A DNA stretch of 64,000 nt from Terribacillus sp. FSL K6-0262. Its GTDB lineage: Bacteria; Bacillota; Bacilli; Bacillales; Amphibacillaceae. The translations under genes and the position numbers were made by a program. Below the pieces are notes generated by a model. It saw nothing but the letters and a program-made list of their open reading frames with translations. It was not told where the DNA came from and did no database searches. Every line of letters starts with the position of its first letter. The stretch's first letter is position 1. Where the stretch lies: contig NZ_CP150277.1 in the NCBI RefSeq assembly GCF_037977385.1, positions 992,001-1,056,000 of the forward strand, written 5' to 3'. Shown here in pieces: positions 17,522 through 26,094 of the stretch.

Positions 17522-17956
17522 TCAATCCTTATCTTCTTTTTCTTCAATGCTTTGCACGATATCCTGGATGGTTACCTGAGCCAATGCTTTCTCCATGGCC
17601 GACTGTGCTCCTGCAAAAATCGGCAGTATCGCTGATTGAATATTGCGGCCAACGGTACATTGCGGATTCGGACTGCCATGGACACTGAATAATTCATTTT
17701 CCGGAACTGCTTCCACAGCCTTATATACATCAAACAGCGTCATTTCATCAAGCTGTCGCGCCAGTTCTGCTCCCGCCACCCCGGGCCTTACTTTCACCAA
17801 TCCAGCTTTCTTCAGCATCCCCATGATCTTCCTGATTACTACAGGGTTTGTATTGACACTGGCGGCGATGAATTCAGACGAATTGACTTCATCCTTATTC
17901 ACTTCCAAAAGTGTCAGTATATGAATACCAACCGCAAAACGGCTGCTTATCGACAT
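17522..17956 (-). CDS. ywnA: Rrf2-family transcriptional regulator (YwnA-like)
   Basis: A 144-residue Rrf2-type winged-helix regulator. It has the HTH block SSEFIAASVNTNPVVIRKIM and the wing RPGVAGAELAR. It lacks the three-cysteine cluster of NsrR; a single cysteine is in SPNPQCTVG. The divergent gene is a ywnB homologue, the same pairing as in B. subtilis, so it likely represses ywnB. The start at 17956 (MSISSRFAVG) follows GGAAGTT; upstream in-frame sequence is promoter-like. Confidence 0.85.
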   Translation of the reverse strand: MSISSRFAVGIHILTLLEVNKDEVNSSEFIAASVNTNPVVIRKIMGMLKKAGLVKVRPGVAGAELARQLDEMTLFDVYKAVEAVPENELFSVHGSPNPQCTVGRNIQSAILPIFAGAQSAMEKALAQVTIQDIVQSIEEKEDKD

Positions 17957-18028
17957 AACTTCCAGCTCACTTTCTAATGAATTCCTATCTATAGTATAAC
18001 GCAAAAACAGTCGGGTAAGAGGAATGTA

Positions 18029-18057
18029 TTGACAGAACACGTCCTGTAACTTAACAT
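18029..18057 (+). promoter_or_regulatory. promoter of ywnB
   Basis: TTGACA (18029-18034) and TAACAT (18052-18057) separated by 17 bases on the plus strand. Confidence 0.7.
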
Positions 18058-18084
18058 ATTACATGTAAATGATTTCGTTACAGG
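18043..18084. promoter_or_regulatory. inverted repeat in ywnA-ywnB intergenic region, candidate operator
   Basis: CCTGTAAC (18043-18050) and GTTACAGG (18077-18084) form an exact 8-bp inverted repeat across the -10 and start region. It is a plausible YwnA-like operator; widely spaced arms would require two bound dimers. Confidence 0.45.
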
Positions 18085-18102
18085 AAATGAAGGAGGAAGA
18101 CT

Positions 18103-18741
18103 ATGAAAATCGGTATCATTGCCGCAACAGGTAAAGCAGGCAGCCTCATTACAGCAGAAGCGGCAAGCCGCGGCCACGAGGTGACGGCGATTGTCCGCAA
18201 TCCTGCGAAAGTGAAGCAAGACAATATCCAAGTGATCCAAAAGGACATCTTTGATATCAAAGCCGAGGATATCCAAGACTTTGATGCAATCGTCAATGCT
18301 TTTAACGCTCCAGCCGGTGAGGAAGAACAGCATATCGAAGCTGGGCGCATTTTGATTCAAGCATTGAAAGATGCGCCTTCCACTCGTCTTGTCGTTGTCG
18401 GCGGAGCGGGGAGTCTCTTCGTAGACGAACAGAAGACAACGCGCGTATTCGAAACTCCTGACTTCCCGGATGCCTTTTTACCGACAGCAACCAATATGGG
18501 AGAAAATCTGAAGGAACTTGAAAACAGTGTAGGAATTCAATGGACATATATCAGTCCTGCGGGTGTCTTCGACGCTGATGGAAAACGGACTGGCAGCTAT
18601 CAAACAGGAGGAGATACCATGGTCCTCAATAAGCAAGGCGAAAGCTACATCAGCTACGCCGACTATGCGATGGCTGTGCTGGACGAAATCGAAAATCCAG
18701 CCCATACGAATGAACGCTTCTCCGTCGTCGGCGAAAAATAA
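18103..18741 (+). CDS. ywnB: NAD(P)-binding oxidoreductase (YwnB-like)
   Basis: A 212-residue atypical short-chain reductase of the NmrA/SDR-a5 type. The N-terminal dinucleotide fold MKIGIIAATGKAGSLI and the VVVGGAGSLFVD strand are clear; there is no classical YxxxK. Family members bind NAD(P)H and often act on quinones or as redox sensors. GAAGGAGGAAGACT precedes the ATG. It pairs divergently with a ywnA-like regulator and has its own promoter and terminator. Confidence 0.85.
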   Translation: MKIGIIAATGKAGSLITAEAASRGHEVTAIVRNPAKVKQDNIQVIQKDIFDIKAEDIQDFDAIVNAFNAPAGEEEQHIEAGRILIQALKDAPSTRLVVVGGAGSLFVDEQKTTRVFETPDFPDAFLPTATNMGENLKELENSVGIQWTYISPAGVFDADGKRTGSYQTGGDTMVLNKQGESYISYADYAMAVLDEIENPAHTNERFSVVGEK

Positions 18742-18742
18742 A

Positions 18743-18776
18743 GAAAAGCGCTGGACCTTTTGATCCAGCGCTTTTC
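18743..18776. terminator. bidirectional terminator between ywnB and the DJ-1 gene
   Basis: A perfect 13-bp stem GAAAAGCGCTGGA/TCCAGCGCTTTTC with an eight-base loop between convergent genes. A/T flanks serve both strands. Confidence 0.88.
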
Positions 18777-18778
18777 CC

Positions 18779-19288
18779 TTATTTCAACAGATTCAATGAT
18801 TCGCGGTTGAATGCTTCCAAATCATCGGGTGTTCTGCTTGTCACGATGTTATGGCTGACAACCACTTCTTCATCCTTGTAGTTTGCGCCAGCATTGATCA
18901 AGTCTTTGCGGACACTGCGATAGCCTGTGATATCCTTGCCTTTCAGCAAGTCAGTATCGATCAATACTTGCGGACCGTGGCAGATGGCGAATACAGGTTT
19001 TTCGTTTTCCACGAATGCCTTTGCGAATTCACCAGGACGATCATCCGCGCGAAGCAAATCAGGAGAGAAGCCTCCAGGAATCAATAGTGCATCGAATTCA
19101 CTTGCGTCCACATCGGAAAGCGCTTTGTCGATTGTCACTTTCTCACCATGCTTACCAGTGACTTCCTTACCAGCTTCCAGCTCCACGTTCACGATACTGT
19201 GGCCAGCTTCTTCGTATGCTTTTACCGGACTTGTATATTCGATATCTTCGAATTCATCTGTGACTAATACTGCGATTTTTTTACTCAT
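18779..19288 (-). CDS. DJ-1/PfpI family protein (YfkM-like general stress protein)
   Basis: A 169-residue cytoplasmic protein of the PfpI/DJ-1 superfamily. The nucleophile elbow is Cys103-His104 in VFAICHGPQVL; Glu in DEFEDIEY near the N-terminus completes the expected acidic partner. B. subtilis YfkM (general stress protein 18) has the same length and order of motifs. Family members are reported as proteases, glyoxalases or protein deglycases; the activity here is not known. GAGGAGGGACTATAT sets the ATG at 19288. No clear sigma-B promoter is seen. Confidence 0.88.
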   Translation of the reverse strand: MSKKIAVLVTDEFEDIEYTSPVKAYEEAGHSIVNVELEAGKEVTGKHGEKVTIDKALSDVDASEFDALLIPGGFSPDLLRADDRPGEFAKAFVENEKPVFAICHGPQVLIDTDLLKGKDITGYRSVRKDLINAGANYKDEEVVVSHNIVTSRTPDDLEAFNRESLNLLK

Positions 19289-19368
19289 ATATAGTCCCTC
19301 CTCTGTCAACTCTGATTCAAGATTACCAGAAGCATTTCACTTTATTCAACTATCATGCTCAAAGTATA

Positions 19369-20664
19369 TCACCCGATACTGATCACTCCGAATAACAGTG
19401 CTGCAATGGTCATCACAATCGTGGAACCGAAGGCCCAAAGCATGGCATAACGCTGCAATTCCCCGAATTGGATACCCACCATTCCTATTAAAAGATGGGC
19501 GGCGGCAACAAGCGGACTTAACACATGCACCGGCTGGCCAAGTAATGCCGCCCGCCCGATTTCCACCTTGCTGACACCGTATGCCTGCGCAGCTTCGGCC
19601 AGGATCGGCAGCACCCCCAAATAGAATGCATTATTGGACATGAAGAAGGTAAATGGTGCACTGATGATGGCAACAATCACAGCCAAGTAAGGCGACATGA
19701 ACTCTGGGATGATGGAAACAAGTGTATTCGCCATTGCATCGATCATTTCTGTCCCGGACATGATACCGGTGAAGATCCCGGCAGCTATCACTATGGTTGT
19801 GACTGCCAATCCATTTTTGGCATGTGCCGCCATCCGTTCCTGCTGATCGCTCATACGCGGATAGTTGATCATCAAAGCTGCAGCGAAAGCGACCATGAAT
19901 AAGATGGTCAAGGAAATAAAATCAAGGATGAGGCAGACGAGCAATACAATAGTCAGTAACAAGTTGACCCAGACGAGCTTCGGTCTGCGATATGCAGGTA
20001 CTTCTTCCGCTGCAGAGATTTCCTGAACTGCTTGATTATCCAGCTGCGCGACTCCTAAACGCTTTCTTTCCCTTTTACCAAGGATGAATGCCACTGTAAG
20101 AGCGTAAACAAGTCCGACTGCCATCACCGGTATAACAGGAATGAAAAGCTCGGATGCTTCCAAATTCAATGCAGCCATTGTCATAGCAGAAGCACCGCCC
20201 CAAGGAGTGATGTTCATGACACCCATGGAAAGCATGGCGACCGTTGCCAGGATCAAGCGGTTCATGCCAAGCCGTTTGTAAAGCGGCAGCAGTGCTGAAA
20301 CAGTGATCATATAGGTCGTTGTACCATCCCCATCAAGGGCAACCATCATGGATAGGATGGATGTCCCGACAACGATTTTCATCGGATCACCCTTTACAAC
20401 CTTTAAGATGAAATTGATCAGCGGATCAAACAAACCAGCATCGATCATGACACCGAAGTAAAGAATGGCAAACAAAATCATGATCGCGGTAGCTGCAATT
20501 CCTTCGACACCCTCCAGCATCATAGGCCCCAGCGAAGTGGTGAAGCCCCCGATTATACCGAACAGGATCGGAATCAATGTCAACGCCACAAGCGGCGATA
20601 GCTTTTTTGACATGATCAAATACATGAATACGGCAACCATGGAGAATCCCAATAAAGATAACAA
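19369..20664 (-). CDS. citM: CitMHS-family metal-citrate transporter CitM
   Basis: A 431-residue secondary transporter for citrate complexed with Mg2+ or related metals. It has about twelve hydrophobic segments, with the family N-terminus (FMYLIMSKKLSPLVALTLIP) and GDGTTTYMITVSALLPLYKRL. The start is probably a TTG (20664 or 20667) placed five to eight bases after GGAGG; the ATG further upstream overlaps the cre box. It follows citS-citT on the same strand with 120 bases between, containing a hairpin and a cre box. Induction by citrate through CitST and repression by CcpA are expected. Confidence 0.9.
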   Translation of the reverse strand: MLSLLGFSMVAVFMYLIMSKKLSPLVALTLIPILFGIIGGFTTSLGPMMLEGVEGIAATAIMILFAILYFGVMIDAGLFDPLINFILKVVKGDPMKIVVGTSILSMMVALDGDGTTTYMITVSALLPLYKRLGMNRLILATVAMLSMGVMNITPWGGASAMTMAALNLEASELFIPVIPVMAVGLVYALTVAFILGKRERKRLGVAQLDNQAVQEISAAEEVPAYRRPKLVWVNLLLTIVLLVCLILDFISLTILFMVAFAAALMINYPRMSDQQERMAAHAKNGLAVTTIVIAAGIFTGIMSGTEMIDAMANTLVSIIPEFMSPYLAVIVAIISAPFTFFMSNNAFYLGVLPILAEAAQAYGVSKVEIGRAALLGQPVHVLSPLVAAAHLLIGMVGIQFGELQRYAMLWAFGSTIVMTIAALLFGVISIG

Positions 20665-20691
20665 CAAAAAGTCCTCCTTCAACAGCATGTT

Positions 20692-20705
20692 TGTTAGCGC
20701 TTTCA
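20692..20705. promoter_or_regulatory. cre box upstream of citM
   Basis: TGAAAGCGCTAACA (minus strand) matches the catabolite-responsive element consensus TGWAANCGNTNWCA at every position. It lies just upstream of the ribosome site, where bound CcpA would block transcription. Confidence 0.8.
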
Positions 20706-20733
20706 TTTGAAAGAAGTGTAACATTCCGTCCGC

Positions 20734-20767
20734 AAAATGCACAGTTTACTTACATTAAGTGCATTTT
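20734..20767. promoter_or_regulatory. inverted repeat between citT and citM
   Basis: AAAATGCAC (20734-20742) and GTGCATTTT (20759-20767) form an exact 9-bp inverted repeat with a 16-base loop. It could be a weak terminator of citST or a CitT binding site controlling citM. Confidence 0.5.
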
Positions 20768-20787
20768 TTTCATTTTTTTCACGAGGA

Positions 20788-21489
20788 TCAGGAAGAGTTT
20801 TTGGGTATGTATTTATACTTGCGCACTGGCCTTCCGACCGTTCCGTAGCTGATTTCCACCTCTGCTTCCTTTTTCGACACCATATACTCCAGGTATCGCC
20901 GGACCGTGGAATGACTTACTCCTACTTTCGCAGCTACTTCTTCCGCCTTTTCACTGGAGTGCTGCTCCTTCATCACCCGCCGGACCGACTCCAGGGTGTG
21001 CCGATCCACTCCTTTTGGATACACCTCGTGATCTGTTGTTTCTGCAGTATGTAAATTGGGATGGAAAAACGAATCCACTTCTTGCTGACCGACTTTATTG
21101 CCAGTCATCAGCTCTTTCTTATAGGAAGCATATTCTTTAAGCACCCGCTGGAACCGATCGCCATCGATCGGCTTGATCAAATAACTGTATACACCCCCGC
21201 GCATTGCCTCTCCCACTGTATTTGTATCATTCGCTGCCGTCAGCAGAATCACGTCCGTCCGGCGGGAATATCGACGGATGAACCAAAGGATTTCGATTCC
21301 ATTCATATCAGGCAGGTAGACGTCGAGCAGCACCAAGTCAGGCTGCAATACTCGAATCAGACTTTTCGCCTGTTCCCCATTTTCCGCGACCCCAGTCAGT
21401 CGGTATCCTTCCATCTGATTCAGGTAATTCTCGAATATGATCGATGCTTCCACATTATCTTCCACTATCAGGACATTCATCCGATCCAT
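20788..21489 (-). CDS. citT: CitT-like response regulator (CitB/DcuR type)
   Basis: A 233-residue regulator. The receiver domain has Glu10-Asp11, phosphoacceptor Asp56 in LVLLDVYLPDMNG and YLIKPID; the C-terminal part has a winged helix with KVGVSHSTVRRYLEYM. The long linker is typical of regulators paired with citrate/dicarboxylate kinases. The start at 21489 lies inside the end of the kinase gene, so the two overlap by 35 bases. It should activate citM. Confidence 0.9.
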   Translation of the reverse strand: MDRMNVLIVEDNVEASIIFENYLNQMEGYRLTGVAENGEQAKSLIRVLQPDLVLLDVYLPDMNGIEILWFIRRYSRRTDVILLTAANDTNTVGEAMRGGVYSYLIKPIDGDRFQRVLKEYASYKKELMTGNKVGQQEVDSFFHPNLHTAETTDHEVYPKGVDRHTLESVRRVMKEQHSSEKAEEVAAKVGVSHSTVRRYLEYMVSKKEAEVEISYGTVGRPVRKYKYIPKNSS

Positions 21490-23083
21490 TTTCCACGCTT
21501 CCTTTCGGGAGAACAACCGTCACAAGTGTGCCTCCTGCTTCGCTGTCTCCATAATACAAAGCTCCATTCATCTTTTCGAGCGCCGCTTGGACGATGGTCA
21601 GTCCGATTCCATGTTCTTCGCTCGTTTCCTGTTTGGTCGAATAACCATCAACCAAAATTGCTTGCTTTTCCTTATCAGACAGCCGCTTGCCATTATCCTC
21701 GATATCGAATATAACTTCTTCGCCTAAGTCCGTAAAAGAAACAAAGACTTTCCCTTCGGTACCCTGATACTTTGAAGCGGCCTCCAGTGCATTCTCCAGG
21801 ATATTGCCGATGATTGTCACGATTTTTTCTGTGGCTTCCGCTCCCAAATCAATATCCAGACTGCTGCTTTCATCGATTGTCAATGATACCTTCAGCTCTT
21901 TGGCACGATTGAATTTCCCCAATAAGGCTGCTGCAATCATTGGTTCTTTTATGCTGGTCATCAGTAAGTTGACAACACTCTGCTGCTCCTCCACTTCCTT
22001 TGAAATGAGTACCAGAGCTTTATCATATTCCTGCAGGCGGATCAAACCATATAATGTATTCAGCTTGTTCATGAATTCATGATTGGAAGCACGCATCTGA
22101 TCAGCTTGCTGCTTCATTTTTGCAATGGTCTCCGAGACATCTATCACTTCTGTTTCAGGACGCAATGTGAATACGACTCCCAATGTTTCCTCTGCTTCTT
22201 TTATCGGCGAAGCATCCACAATATAAATATCGCCTGCAACAAATGTATATTTGTTATATTTGCCTTGACCGTCTGCCAAAACCGCCTGATAAAGAGATTG
22301 CAGATTGGTCTGATCGATCGCATCCTCCAGAACAGACTTTTTCTTGAATATCTCCTTGGCCCTGCGATTGATCGACGTAATATGGCCTCTACGATCGATA
22401 GCGATGGTGGCATCCTTGATGGAAGCCAGTGTCGTCTCCTTTTCCTTGAACAAAAAGGATATCTCCCCAGGTTCCAGCCCATAAATCAGCTTCTTCACTC
22501 GCTTGGCCACAAGATAGGCGCCAACCAGCCCCAAAGCGAAAATGAGCACGAACCAGACAATCACTTCCTGCAGATATGAAACGATCTGGTGATTTAAGTT
22601 TTGCTTCAGAAAGCCGACGGATGCCACACCAATGATATCTCCGGCTTCATTCTTGATCGGGGTTTTCGCTTTTATGGCATAGCCCGAAATACCGTATCCT
22701 TCATAGATGACTTCCTGGCCTTCTTCCAAGACAGATTCATTGCTCGTCTTGGTCGGTTTCCCGATCCTCTCCGGTTCTGGATGCGAGATACGAATTCCTT
22801 CCGTATCAGCGATGACTACATAATCCGCTCCGCTGTTATGCTGGATTTTCAGCGATTCCTCCTGGATGATATCATCATTACTCCTATTCTCCAGGTGCTC
22901 CAGGATCGTTTCGTCCTTGGCTGCCAGTTTTGCGACAGCCATCGCCGTACTTCCGGCATCCTCCTCTACTATTTCATCTACCTTCCTCACGAATAGAGCG
23001 CTTACAAACAATAGACTCACTATCAGCAGAATGGCCACCAGCAGGACAATCTGACCGAGCAAGCCAAAACGGAATCCCCTCAT
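21455..23083 (-). CDS. citS: CitS-like sensor histidine kinase (CitA/DcuS family)
   Basis: A 542-residue membrane kinase. Transmembrane helices at about 11-32 and 173-195 flank an extracytoplasmic PAS-like/sCache domain (36-165) with HPEPERIGKPTKTS, the carboxylate-binding type. A cytoplasmic PAS domain (about 215-305) follows, then His335 in SNHEFMNKLNTLYGLI and an ATPase domain with ENALEAASK and EEHGIGLTIVQAAL. This architecture and the adjacent citM homologue make citrate the likely signal. Confidence 0.92.
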   Translation of the reverse strand: MRGFRFGLLGQIVLLVAILLIVSLLFVSALFVRKVDEIVEEDAGSTAMAVAKLAAKDETILEHLENRSNDDIIQEESLKIQHNSGADYVVIADTEGIRISHPEPERIGKPTKTSNESVLEEGQEVIYEGYGISGYAIKAKTPIKNEAGDIIGVASVGFLKQNLNHQIVSYLQEVIVWFVLIFALGLVGAYLVAKRVKKLIYGLEPGEISFLFKEKETTLASIKDATIAIDRRGHITSINRRAKEIFKKKSVLEDAIDQTNLQSLYQAVLADGQGKYNKYTFVAGDIYIVDASPIKEAEETLGVVFTLRPETEVIDVSETIAKMKQQADQMRASNHEFMNKLNTLYGLIRLQEYDKALVLISKEVEEQQSVVNLLMTSIKEPMIAAALLGKFNRAKELKVSLTIDESSSLDIDLGAEATEKIVTIIGNILENALEAASKYQGTEGKVFVSFTDLGEEVIFDIEDNGKRLSDKEKQAILVDGYSTKQETSEEHGIGLTIVQAALEKMNGALYYGDSEAGGTLVTVVLPKGSVENGSDECPDSGR

Positions 23084-23160
23084 ATAAGTAGTCCCCTTTA
23101 TTCTCCTCTTCTATCATTTTACTACCTATGACTTATAGAAAGAAGAAGGACAGTGAAAAT

Positions 23161-23195
23161 AAAAAGGCATCCGCTCTTTTAAGCGGATGCCTTTG
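23161..23195 (-). terminator. terminator after the SDR gene
   Basis: Thirteen-bp stem AAAGGCATCCGCT/AGCGGATGCCTTT with six-base loop; on the minus strand it is followed by TTTTTATT. Confidence 0.88.
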
Positions 23196-23199
23196 ATCA

Positions 23200-23970
23200 T
23201 TATCTGCTTGTATATCCTGCATCGGCGTGAATCGTTGTTCCAGTCACATAGGATGACTGATCGGATGCCAGCCAAAGGCTTGCTTGCGCGATTTCTTCAG
23301 GCTGACCGAATCTGCCCAGCAGGCTGAGCTTCGGTGCAAATTCTTCTTCTGTCTGGCCGGTTTCCTCCAGAGATCCCCTTAGCATCGGTGTATCTATTGC
23401 TCCTGGAGCAACTGTGTTCACCCGGATATTCATCGGGCCATTTTCAAGCGCCGCCACTTTTGTCATGCCGACAACACCATGCTTAGCCGCAACATACGCG
23501 ATGTTATTCGGCTGCGGTCGGAAGCCGCTCACAGAGGAGATGTTGACGATACTGCCTCCTTCACCTTGCTTGATCATTTGCTGCAATTCATATTTCATAC
23601 AAAGTGCTGTACCTGTCAAATCCACTGCGATCAATCTATCCCAATATGCTTCATCGAATTCGGCTGCTGGTGCATTATCCGGTGTAAGGGCTGCGTTGTT
23701 GACGGCTGCATCCAGACGCCCGAACTTGGATACCGTTTCTTCCACCATATGTTTGACTTGTGCGGAATCGGAAACGTCGACTTTCACGAAATATGCTGTA
23801 CCACCAGCTGCTTCCATCTCCTTCACTGCAGCTCTGCCTTTTTCTTCATTGAAATCAGCTACGACGACTTTCGCTTTCGCTTCGGCGAATAGTTTCGCTG
23901 TTGCCAGCCCCATCCCCATTGCTGCACCAGTCACGATAGCTACTTTACCTTCCAATACTGGATATGTCAT
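23200..23970 (-). CDS. short-chain dehydrogenase/reductase
   Basis: A 256-residue classical SDR. The cofactor motif TGAAMGMG is at about 15-22, with the acidic VVADFNEE at the end of strand 2 favouring NAD(H); NNAALTP, the catalytic Ser in NISSVSG and the Tyr-Lys pair in AYVAAKHG complete the active site. GGGGGAATGGAAG precedes the ATG at 23970. It is divergent from a TetR regulator that probably controls it. The substrate is not identifiable. Confidence 0.9.
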   Translation of the reverse strand: MTYPVLEGKVAIVTGAAMGMGLATAKLFAEAKAKVVVADFNEEKGRAAVKEMEAAGGTAYFVKVDVSDSAQVKHMVEETVSKFGRLDAAVNNAALTPDNAPAAEFDEAYWDRLIAVDLTGTALCMKYELQQMIKQGEGGSIVNISSVSGFRPQPNNIAYVAAKHGVVGMTKVAALENGPMNIRVNTVAPGAIDTPMLRGSLEETGQTEEEFAPKLSLLGRFGQPEEIAQASLWLASDQSSYVTGTTIHADAGYTSR

Positions 23971-24063
23971 CTTCCATTCCCCCTTCATGTCCTACGCTTA
24001 CAATTCAAGAATAAAAGAGGCCGATTCACTCGGCAATATGCCATAATAGGGTTGGCGGATTAT

Positions 24064-24073
24064 CTTGTACAAG
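24064..24073. promoter_or_regulatory. short palindrome between SDR and tetR genes
   Basis: The exact palindrome CTTGTACAAG lies 37 bases before the tetR start, in the region shared by divergent promoters. A possible operator half of the TetR regulator; short palindromes occur by chance, so confidence is low. Confidence 0.25.
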
Positions 24074-24109
24074 TAAGACCAAACTGTTCAAAAAAAGTGA
24101 GGGAAGCGT

Positions 24110-24706
24110 GTGGGTATCACCTATCCAGACAAACGTGTCGAAAGGACACAGCAGGCTTTGAAAGAAGCTTTGCTGAAACTGATGGCTAATAAGCCGCTGC
24201 CTAAAATACACATTTCTGAAATAACCGAAGCCGCCGGTGTCAGCAGGGGGACTTTTTATACGCATTATGAAAAAAAGGAGGATCTTCTTGAGGAGTTATC
24301 CGAGGATATGCTTGATGAAATGACCATTTCTTTCCGGAAACCTTATGAGCAATCAAAAATGGTCGACTTCCGAAGCCTCCCGCCAGAATCGATCGTTTTG
24401 TTCGACCATTTCCTGGAAAATAGAGTGTTCTATCAATTGATGCTGGGCAGCGCCTCGGATAGTTTCTTCAAGGAAAAGATGACGAATCAGCTCCATCACT
24501 TTTTCCGGACTGATTACGCCTTTTACTTCCGCCAGATCGACGCAGAAATAGACCTTGATTTATTTTGTACGTACCGTATCCACGGCATGATCGGGTTGAT
24601 CGTGGAATGGATACAGAAAGGGTTCGATAAACCTGCTTCATTCATGGCTGAACAGCTGCTGCATATCTTCCGGTTTCATACGGAAAGTATCATGATCAGG
24701 CATTAG
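24110..24706 (+). CDS. TetR/AcrR-family transcriptional regulator
   Basis: A 198-residue regulator starting at a GTG behind GAGGGAAGC. The HTH is about residues 36-57 (ISEITEAAGVSRGTFYTHYE). The C-terminal helices are of the YxaF/DhaS-like class and give no ligand clue. It is divergent from the SDR gene and is likely its repressor. A terminator hairpin lies between it and the convergent SorC gene. Confidence 0.88.
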   Translation: MGITYPDKRVERTQQALKEALLKLMANKPLPKIHISEITEAAGVSRGTFYTHYEKKEDLLEELSEDMLDEMTISFRKPYEQSKMVDFRSLPPESIVLFDHFLENRVFYQLMLGSASDSFFKEKMTNQLHHFFRTDYAFYFRQIDAEIDLDLFCTYRIHGMIGLIVEWIQKGFDKPASFMAEQLLHIFRFHTESIMIRH

Positions 24707-24737
24707 AAAAGAGTGTACCCGCCGGGCACACTCTTTT
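24707..24737. terminator. bidirectional terminator between tetR and the SorC regulator
   Basis: Ten-bp arms AAAAGAGTGT and ACACTCTTTT around an 11-base GC-rich loop, with T6 on the plus strand. Confidence 0.8.
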
Positions 24738-24740
24738 TTA

Positions 24741-25676
24741 TTACTCCAACAGCATACGAGCTGTTGCATCGTCTGTGATCAAAACGTGGATCAACTCCGC
24801 GGCCAATGCCGCTTTGATTGCTTTGATCTTTTCCTGTCCGCTCGCCACTCCGATGACCAGGGGAATCTGCTTCACATGCTCCAAATCCATCGAAATCACT
24901 CTGTCATTCCAATCATTATCAGCAGCACGACCATTTTCCGTGATGAAATTGTAGCATATATCGCCTACGACATTTTCGTATTCGATGACGCCATTCGTCT
25001 GTTGAAGATAGGATTTCACCATCGTCGAATGTTCTGGTGTCCCGCCGATTCCAACCATTGCAATATCAGCTCTTGCCCCTGCTTCAAAGATGCCTTTAAT
25101 GGAAGATTGATTGACGATGATTTCTTTCGCTTCCTTGGAATCAACCAATACTGGGGCATGAAGCAGCTTACACTTTGCTTTCAGCACTTCCGCCAGCTTT
25201 GCAACGATTTGGTTCGCGTGGATATCGACCCGTTCATCCCCCATCCCCCCTACAAGGGGAATGAATTGAAGTTCCGGGAAATACTGACTGGATGCCATTG
25301 CTGTGGCAACCTCATACAATGTCGTACCGGAACTGATTCCGATCGTCTGTCCATTCCGAATCATACGGAGCAGATAGTTACTGGCAGCCGCACCCAATCG
25401 TGTTTTGGAATCATCACTCTCATTCGCTTCCACACAAATGACTTCCCGCAAGCCATACCGTTTTTCAACTTTCGACTCAAGTCCCGTATATGGATGATCA
25501 TCTTGCTCATGAATGATGATTTCGACGACTCCTGCTTCCCTGGCTTTCGTCAAATACTTGGAGATAAGCGACCTGCTGACTCCGATTGCCTTTGCAATTT
25601 CCGATTGTGTAGCGCCTTCTTCATAGTACATGTGGGCGATTTTCACCAAAAGTCTTCTATCTCCCAAAAGTGCCAT
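24741..25676 (-). CDS. SorC/DeoR-family sugar-phosphate-responsive regulator
   Basis: A 311-residue regulator of the SorC family. The HTH (about 24-45) reads TQSEIAKAIGVSRSLISKYL; the large C-terminal domain has the ISSGTTLYEVATAM, PLVGGMGDE and VGIGGTPEHSTM motifs of the sugar-phosphate-binding fold. It is the last gene of the polyol PTS operon, 50 bases after the EIIA gene, and so probably senses the phosphorylated substrate. Candidate operators are the ACATATGT-centred repeats upstream of the first gene of the operon. Confidence 0.9.
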   Translation of the reverse strand: MALLGDRRLLVKIAHMYYEEGATQSEIAKAIGVSRSLISKYLTKAREAGVVEIIIHEQDDHPYTGLESKVEKRYGLREVICVEANESDDSKTRLGAAASNYLLRMIRNGQTIGISSGTTLYEVATAMASSQYFPELQFIPLVGGMGDERVDIHANQIVAKLAEVLKAKCKLLHAPVLVDSKEAKEIIVNQSSIKGIFEAGARADIAMVGIGGTPEHSTMVKSYLQQTNGVIEYENVVGDICYNFITENGRAADNDWNDRVISMDLEHVKQIPLVIGVASGQEKIKAIKAALAAELIHVLITDDATARMLLE

Positions 25677-25726
25677 CCTACCACCCTATTCTGTGGTTTA
25701 GCATAAAATATGCATCTACCATTGTA

Positions 25727-26083
25727 CTATTTAAATGTAATTTTGCTACCTTCCTGAATGACAGGGAATGTATGCGGGCTTGCAAATACAGCACCCGGCA
25801 GCACTTCCGCTTCCGGTTCCGTGAAATAGATCGAGATATGCCCCAATGTTTGCAGATTCTCATTCGCAGCCGAACCTACCTTTTCAATCAGGAACTCCTG
25901 TCCATCTATGATCAAGGTACCGCCTTCCTTGATCGCATTGTCTTCTTCCGCTTGTTCCACTTGATGCAGGAACGAGATTTCCTTCAATTCAGCGGGGGCT
26001 TCCATGCCGAAAAGAATGACGATTTTATCTGCTTCAAAAGCCTGCGCCATCGGCCCGATTTCCTTCACTATTGTTTGGTACAT
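25727..26083 (-). CDS. srlB: PTS glucitol/sorbitol-family EIIA component
   Basis: A 118-residue cytoplasmic phosphocarrier that passes phosphate from HPr to EIIB. The active histidine is His40 in ISFLHQVEQ, at the family position. The length equals SrlB/GutB. TAAGGAGGAAAATC sets the start, and it follows the EIIBC gene by 11 bases. The family assignment is firm; the sugar is not necessarily sorbitol since the operon lacks the usual dehydrogenase. Confidence 0.92.
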   Translation of the reverse strand: MYQTIVKEIGPMAQAFEADKIVILFGMEAPAELKEISFLHQVEQAEEDNAIKEGGTLIIDGQEFLIEKVGSAANENLQTLGHISIYFTEPEAEVLPGAVFASPHTFPVIQEGSKITFK

Positions 26084-26094
26084 GATTTTCCTCC

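Noticed and set aside
24786..25706. 306-codon plus-strand frame opposite the SorC gene
   Set aside because: Antisense shadow of a clear SorC-family gene; composition is not protein-like.
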